From contig NZ_CP042345.1 in the NCBI RefSeq assembly GCF_007954425.1, positions 1,798,001 through 1,862,000 on the forward strand: 64,000 nucleotides of DNA, given 5' to 3'. The notes below the pieces were generated by a model. It was not told where the DNA came from, searched no databases, and was given only the letters and a program-made list of their open reading frames with translations. The stretch is from Novosphingobium ginsenosidimutans. Lineage in GTDB: Bacteria; Pseudomonadota; Alphaproteobacteria; Sphingomonadales; Sphingomonadaceae. Shown one piece after another: positions 60,925-64,000 of the stretch. The position numbers were made by a program, and so were the translations under genes. Position 1 is the first letter of the stretch; every line of letters begins with the position of its first letter.

Positions 60925-62351
60925 TGGCCCGGATCGCTCGTTTTTCGCCGAACTGGAGCCGGGTCGCCCTGACCTGGCTGCCGTTCGCCGATGCGGCAAG
61001 CGCCGACCTGCCCTTGGCCCGCCTGCTGCGCCTGGCGCTGTTCCAGGTCAGCGTTGGGATGACGATGGTGCTGCTCAACGGCACGCTCAACCGGGTGATG
61101 ATCGTCGAACTGCACACACCGGCTTGGCTGGTATCGCTGTTGATCGCCCTGCCGCTGCTGTTCGCGCCGCTGCGCGCCTTGATTGGCCACAGGTCCGACA
61201 ATCATCGCTCGGTGCTGGGCTGGCGGCGGGTGCCTTATATCTGGTTCGGCACGCTGATGCAGTTCGGCGGGCTGGCAATCATGCCCTTTGCCTTGCTGCT
61301 GCTTGGCCGCGAGGGCGATTTCGCCGCTGGTCTTGTCGGCAGCGCGCTGGCTTTCCTGCTGGCCGGCGCTGGCCTCCATACCACGCAGACCGCCGGCCTG
61401 GCGCTGGCGACCGACCTTGCCCCTGCCGAAAACCGCCCGCGCGCGGTAGCGCTGCTTTATGTCATGCTGCTGGCGGGCATGATGCTCGCTTCGCTGGCAA
61501 TTGGCACGCAACTGGTCGATTTCCGCCCCACAAAGCTGGTTCAGGTAGTGCAGGGCGCTGCCGTGCTGGCGCTGGTGCTGAACGTGACCGCGCTGTGGAA
61601 GCAGGAAGCCCGCAACCAGTCGGTTATCGCGGCTGACACGCCCCGGCCGAGCTTTGCCGAAGTCTGGCAGCATTTCACGGCAGAACGCCAGACTCGCCGC
61701 CTGCTGACGGCGATCGGGCTTGGGGCTGCGGCCTTTGCCATGCAGGATGCCTTGCTCGAGCCCTATGGCGGCGAGGTCCTGGGCCTTTCGGTGGGGGCGA
61801 CGACGGGGCTGACCGGCGCTTGGGCGCTGGGTACGCTGACCGGCTTTGCCCTGACCGCGCGGCGCTTGAGCAAAGGTGCCGATCCGCTGCGGGTCGCGGG
61901 CTTTGGTGTTGCTGCCGGGATCGCCGCCTTCATGCTGGTGATCTTCGCCGCTCCGTTGAACCTGCCGGCGCTGCTGGCGATGGGCGCGGCAACGATTGGG
62001 TTTGGCGGCGGATTGTTTGCGGTCGGCACCCTGGTAGCCGCGATGGGCCTGGCCCGCGATGGCACCAGCGGCATTGCCCTGGGCGCCTGGGGCGCAGTGC
62101 AGGCGACCGGTGCGGGGCTGGCCATTGCTGTCGGCGGCGTCCTGCGTGACGTGGTTTCGCGCCTGGCCGTGGCCGACGATCTGGGGACCACTCTGGCTGA
62201 CCGGGCGACCGGCTATACCACAGTTTATCTCATCGAAATCATCCTGTTGCTGGCCACCCTGGTGGTGGTCGGACCACTGGTCGGGCGCGACCGAAATCAC
62301 GCGCCCAAGCTGAACGCGGCCCGGTTCGGGCTGACTGAGTTTCCCACCTGA
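60924..62351 (+). CDS. lhaA: Light-harvesting complex assembly protein LhaA (PucC family)
   Basis: 475-residue twelve-helix MFS-like protein required for LH1 assembly in Rhodobacter capsulatus. 'LALFQVSVGMTMVLLNGTLN' and 'VMIVELHTPAWLVSLLIALP' open the family domain, and 'MQDALLEPYGGEVLGLSVGA' is the mid-protein signature shared with the PucC-like gene at 47618-48943. Located between bchM and puhA as in other purple bacteria, which separates lhaA from its paralogues. Confidence 0.93.
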   Translation: MARIARFSPNWSRVALTWLPFADAASADLPLARLLRLALFQVSVGMTMVLLNGTLNRVMIVELHTPAWLVSLLIALPLLFAPLRALIGHRSDNHRSVLGWRRVPYIWFGTLMQFGGLAIMPFALLLLGREGDFAAGLVGSALAFLLAGAGLHTTQTAGLALATDLAPAENRPRAVALLYVMLLAGMMLASLAIGTQLVDFRPTKLVQVVQGAAVLALVLNVTALWKQEARNQSVIAADTPRPSFAEVWQHFTAERQTRRLLTAIGLGAAAFAMQDALLEPYGGEVLGLSVGATTGLTGAWALGTLTGFALTARRLSKGADPLRVAGFGVAAGIAAFMLVIFAAPLNLPALLAMGAATIGFGGGLFAVGTLVAAMGLARDGTSGIALGAWGAVQATGAGLAIAVGGVLRDVVSRLAVADDLGTTLADRATGYTTVYLIEIILLLATLVVVGPLVGRDRNHAPKLNAARFGLTEFPT

Positions 62352-62373
62352 TGTTGCGGGGAAGGACTGAAAG

Positions 62374-63135
62374 ATGAACGGGAATATTGTCGGAACCATC
62401 GATGGTGCAGAGTTGGCATTTTACGCCTTCGTGCTGTTTTTCATTGCCCTGATCTTCTGGCTGCGACGGGAAGACCGGCGCGAAGGCTATCCGCTGGAAG
62501 ACGAACTGACCGGCGCGATCGAGACCGTGGGCGGACCGCTTTACGCAGCCTCGACCAAGTCGTTCCGCCTGCCGCATGGCAAGGGCACGGTGACGGCCCC
62601 GACGCAGGGCCGCGAGCCGGTCAAGATTGCGGCGCGGCGGACCGACGTGTTCGGCGGCGCGCCTTATGCGCCGACCGGCAATCCGCTGGCCGACGGGATC
62701 GGTCCGGCGGCCTATGCCGACCGCGCCAAGTGGCCTGATATCGATGCCCACGGCAAGCCCCGGATCGTGCCCATTTCGAGCGACGATCACATCAGCGTGG
62801 CCCCGACCAGCACCGATCCGCGCGGGCTGAAGGTGATTGCGGCCGATGGCAAGGTGGCTGGCACAGTCACCGATCTGTGGGTTGACCGGGCCGAGCACAT
62901 GATCCGCTACCTCTCGGTCGATACGGGTTCAGGCACGGTCCTGGCACCGATGGCCATGGCCTTGGTACGGCATGACCATGTCTCGATCGATGCGATCAAC
63001 GCCGCTGACTATGGCGCTGCCCCGGTGCCGGCTTCGGCGACCGAGATCACTCGGTACGAGGAAGAGCGCGTGATCGGCTACTTCGGCGGCGGCTATCTCT
63101 ACGCCAATGCCGACCGGCAGGAGCCCTGGCTGTGA
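62374..63135 (+). CDS. puhA: Photosynthetic reaction centre H subunit
   Basis: 253-residue subunit capping the cytoplasmic side of PufLM. One N-terminal membrane helix (about 12-31), the 'WLRREDRREGYPLE' boundary, and a cytoplasmic PRC-barrel (about 105-245; 'GTVTDLWVDRAEHMIRYLSV') that guides protons to quinone B. GGGAAGG lies upstream of the ATG. Overlaps puhB by four bases (GTGA). Confidence 0.97.
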   Translation: MNGNIVGTIDGAELAFYAFVLFFIALIFWLRREDRREGYPLEDELTGAIETVGGPLYAASTKSFRLPHGKGTVTAPTQGREPVKIAARRTDVFGGAPYAPTGNPLADGIGPAAYADRAKWPDIDAHGKPRIVPISSDDHISVAPTSTDPRGLKVIAADGKVAGTVTDLWVDRAEHMIRYLSVDTGSGTVLAPMAMALVRHDHVSIDAINAADYGAAPVPASATEITRYEEERVIGYFGGGYLYANADRQEPWL

Positions 63136-63755
63136 CCCCCAGCGAATACGAGCACGAACCGATCCGTGGCCTGCCTGGCGATCTCCCGCCAGGCGAACGG
63201 ATCCTGTGGCAGGGTGGGCCGGAATGGCGCACCTTTGCCCGCAGCGCGCTCCATACCCGCTGGGTCGGACTTTACTTTGCGGCCATGGCGGTCCTGGCGC
63301 TGCTTAGCGGCAGCATGGGCGGGCTGCTGGCGGCGGCGGCTTCGGCGGCGGCGGTGACGGGCCTGCTTTCGCTTTTCGCGGTGCTGGTGGCGCGGACCAC
63401 GGTCTACACCATTACCAACCGCCGCGTTGTGCTGCGGGTTGGGGTCGCGCTGCAGAAGTGCATCAACCTGCCGCTGGCCGTGATTGGTTCAGCCGAGTTG
63501 CGCCCGTTGACGGGTGGGCATGGTGATATCGTGCTGGTTCCCAATGCCGTGCATCGATTGGGCTATGCCATGCTCTGGCCGCATGCCCGTCCGCTCAAGA
63601 TCGGCCGGCCGCAACCGATGCTGCGCGCCTTGCCCGATGCGGTGAACGTTGCCGAAGTCCTGGCCCGGGCCTGCGGCGCGATCGCTCCGATCGCCCGCGA
63701 GGACGCTCCGGCCATTCGACCGGCCGCATTGCCAGCGCAGGGAGTTGCGGCATGA
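63132..63755 (+). CDS. puhB: Photosynthetic complex assembly protein PuhB
   Basis: 207-residue membrane protein needed for reaction-centre assembly. It starts at the GTG overlapping the puhA stop. 'LPGDLPPGERILWQGGPEW' is the conserved leader, then two close hydrophobic helices (about 41-80), 'VYTITNRRVVLRVGVALQ' (a bacterial PH-like domain) and 'INLPLAVIGSAELRPL'. Overlaps puhC by four bases. Confidence 0.94.
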   Translation: MTPSEYEHEPIRGLPGDLPPGERILWQGGPEWRTFARSALHTRWVGLYFAAMAVLALLSGSMGGLLAAAASAAAVTGLLSLFAVLVARTTVYTITNRRVVLRVGVALQKCINLPLAVIGSAELRPLTGGHGDIVLVPNAVHRLGYAMLWPHARPLKIGRPQPMLRALPDAVNVAEVLARACGAIAPIAREDAPAIRPAALPAQGVAA

Positions 63756-64000
63756 GCCAGGCCCACAGCCACGACAACATCGTTTCGACCCCGGCGCTGG
63801 TCGCAGCCGGCACCTTGGTGGCATTCACGCTGGTCATGACCGCGACGGTCAAGCTGGGTTGGATGGAACGCGAAGCAGTGCCCAGCGTGGCCCGCGCCGA
63901 AGCCCAGGCAGCCCCGACCGCCCGGCGCAGCCTCCGCTTCGCCGACGGGGCGGACGGTTCGGTTCTGATCAGCGACGCCAGCACCGGCCAACCGGTCTCG
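63752..64000 (+). CDS. puhC: Photosynthetic complex assembly protein PuhC, 5' part
   Basis: The window holds the first 83 codons. ATG overlaps the puhB stop (ATGA). A short cytoplasmic leader (MSQAHSHDNIVSTPAL) is followed by one membrane helix (about residues 16-34) and the periplasmic domain start 'RRSLRFADGADGSVLI', typical for PuhC. The gene is open at the right edge, so the C-terminus is not seen. Confidence 0.88.
   Translation, partial: MSQAHSHDNIVSTPALVAAGTLVAFTLVMTATVKLGWMEREAVPSVARAEAQAAPTARRSLRFADGADGSVLISDASTGQPVS

Noticed and set aside
60888..62399. 503-residue minus-strand frame opposite lhaA
   Set aside because: Gln/Arg/His-rich antisense of a conserved MFS protein.

Overview
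The window reads as chromosome of an aerobic anoxygenic phototrophic alphaproteobacterium, most likely of the order Sphingomonadales (Erythrobacter, Porphyrobacter, Novosphingobium or Sphingomonas type). This is inferred from the high GC content, the TonB-receptor and TSUP/TIGR02186 gene neighbourhoods, and above all a compact photosynthesis gene cluster whose order (bchIDO, crtCD, crtF-bchCXYZ-pufBALMC, bchP-pucC-bchG-ppsR-ppaA, bchFNBHLM-lhaA-puhABC) is the one known from that group. No rRNA gene was seen; there is one tRNA gene.

Region 1 (1-17.5 kb) is ordinary core chromosome: a TSUP transporter with its TIGR02186 partner, a HerA-like ATPase, a MATE exporter coupled to queE, a 177-bp palindromic repeat, valS, a divergent four-gene Mla-type lipid ABC operon, a TonB-dependent receptor, a glutathione S-transferase and an NDUFA9-like protein.

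Region 2 (17.69-28.44 kb) is a 10.7-kb integrative element. It sits in the 3' end of tRNA-Leu(CAG) and is framed by perfect 19-bp direct repeats (17755-17773 and 28424-28442). It carries a tyrosine integrase, an alpha-class adenine methyltransferase, an EcoRI/RsrI-family endonuclease, an M.RsrI-like methyltransferase, a complete T7-type single-subunit RNA polymerase, a HEPN-like protein, a serine resolvase with a palindromic upstream site, a set of 16-17-bp iterons and two unrecognised proteins. No phage structural, packaging or lysis gene is present. An intact phage-type RNA polymerase sharing a small island with a predicted GAATTC restriction-modification system is the most unusual thing in the window.

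Region 3 (28.5-64 kb) is the photosynthesis cluster. Mg-chelatase (bchI, bchD, bchH), bchM, the dark-operative protochlorophyllide reductase (bchL, bchN, bchB), the chlorophyllide reductase (bchX, bchY, bchZ), bchF, bchC, bchG and bchP cover most steps from protoporphyrin IX to bacteriochlorophyll a. crtC, crtD and crtF modify carotenoids. pufBA, pufLM and pufC encode LH1, the reaction centre L/M subunits and its tetrahaem cytochrome; puhA is the H subunit, and lhaA, puhB, puhC and the PucC-like protein are assembly factors. ppsR and ppaA/aerR are the light/redox regulators. TGT-N12-ACA PpsR boxes lie between crtD and crtF and, in tandem, before bchC; near-matches precede bchG and bchF. Genes inside each operon usually overlap by 1-4 bases. 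crtE, crtB, crtI, acsF/bchE, bchJ, hemA and LH2 genes are not in the window, and puhC runs off its right end.
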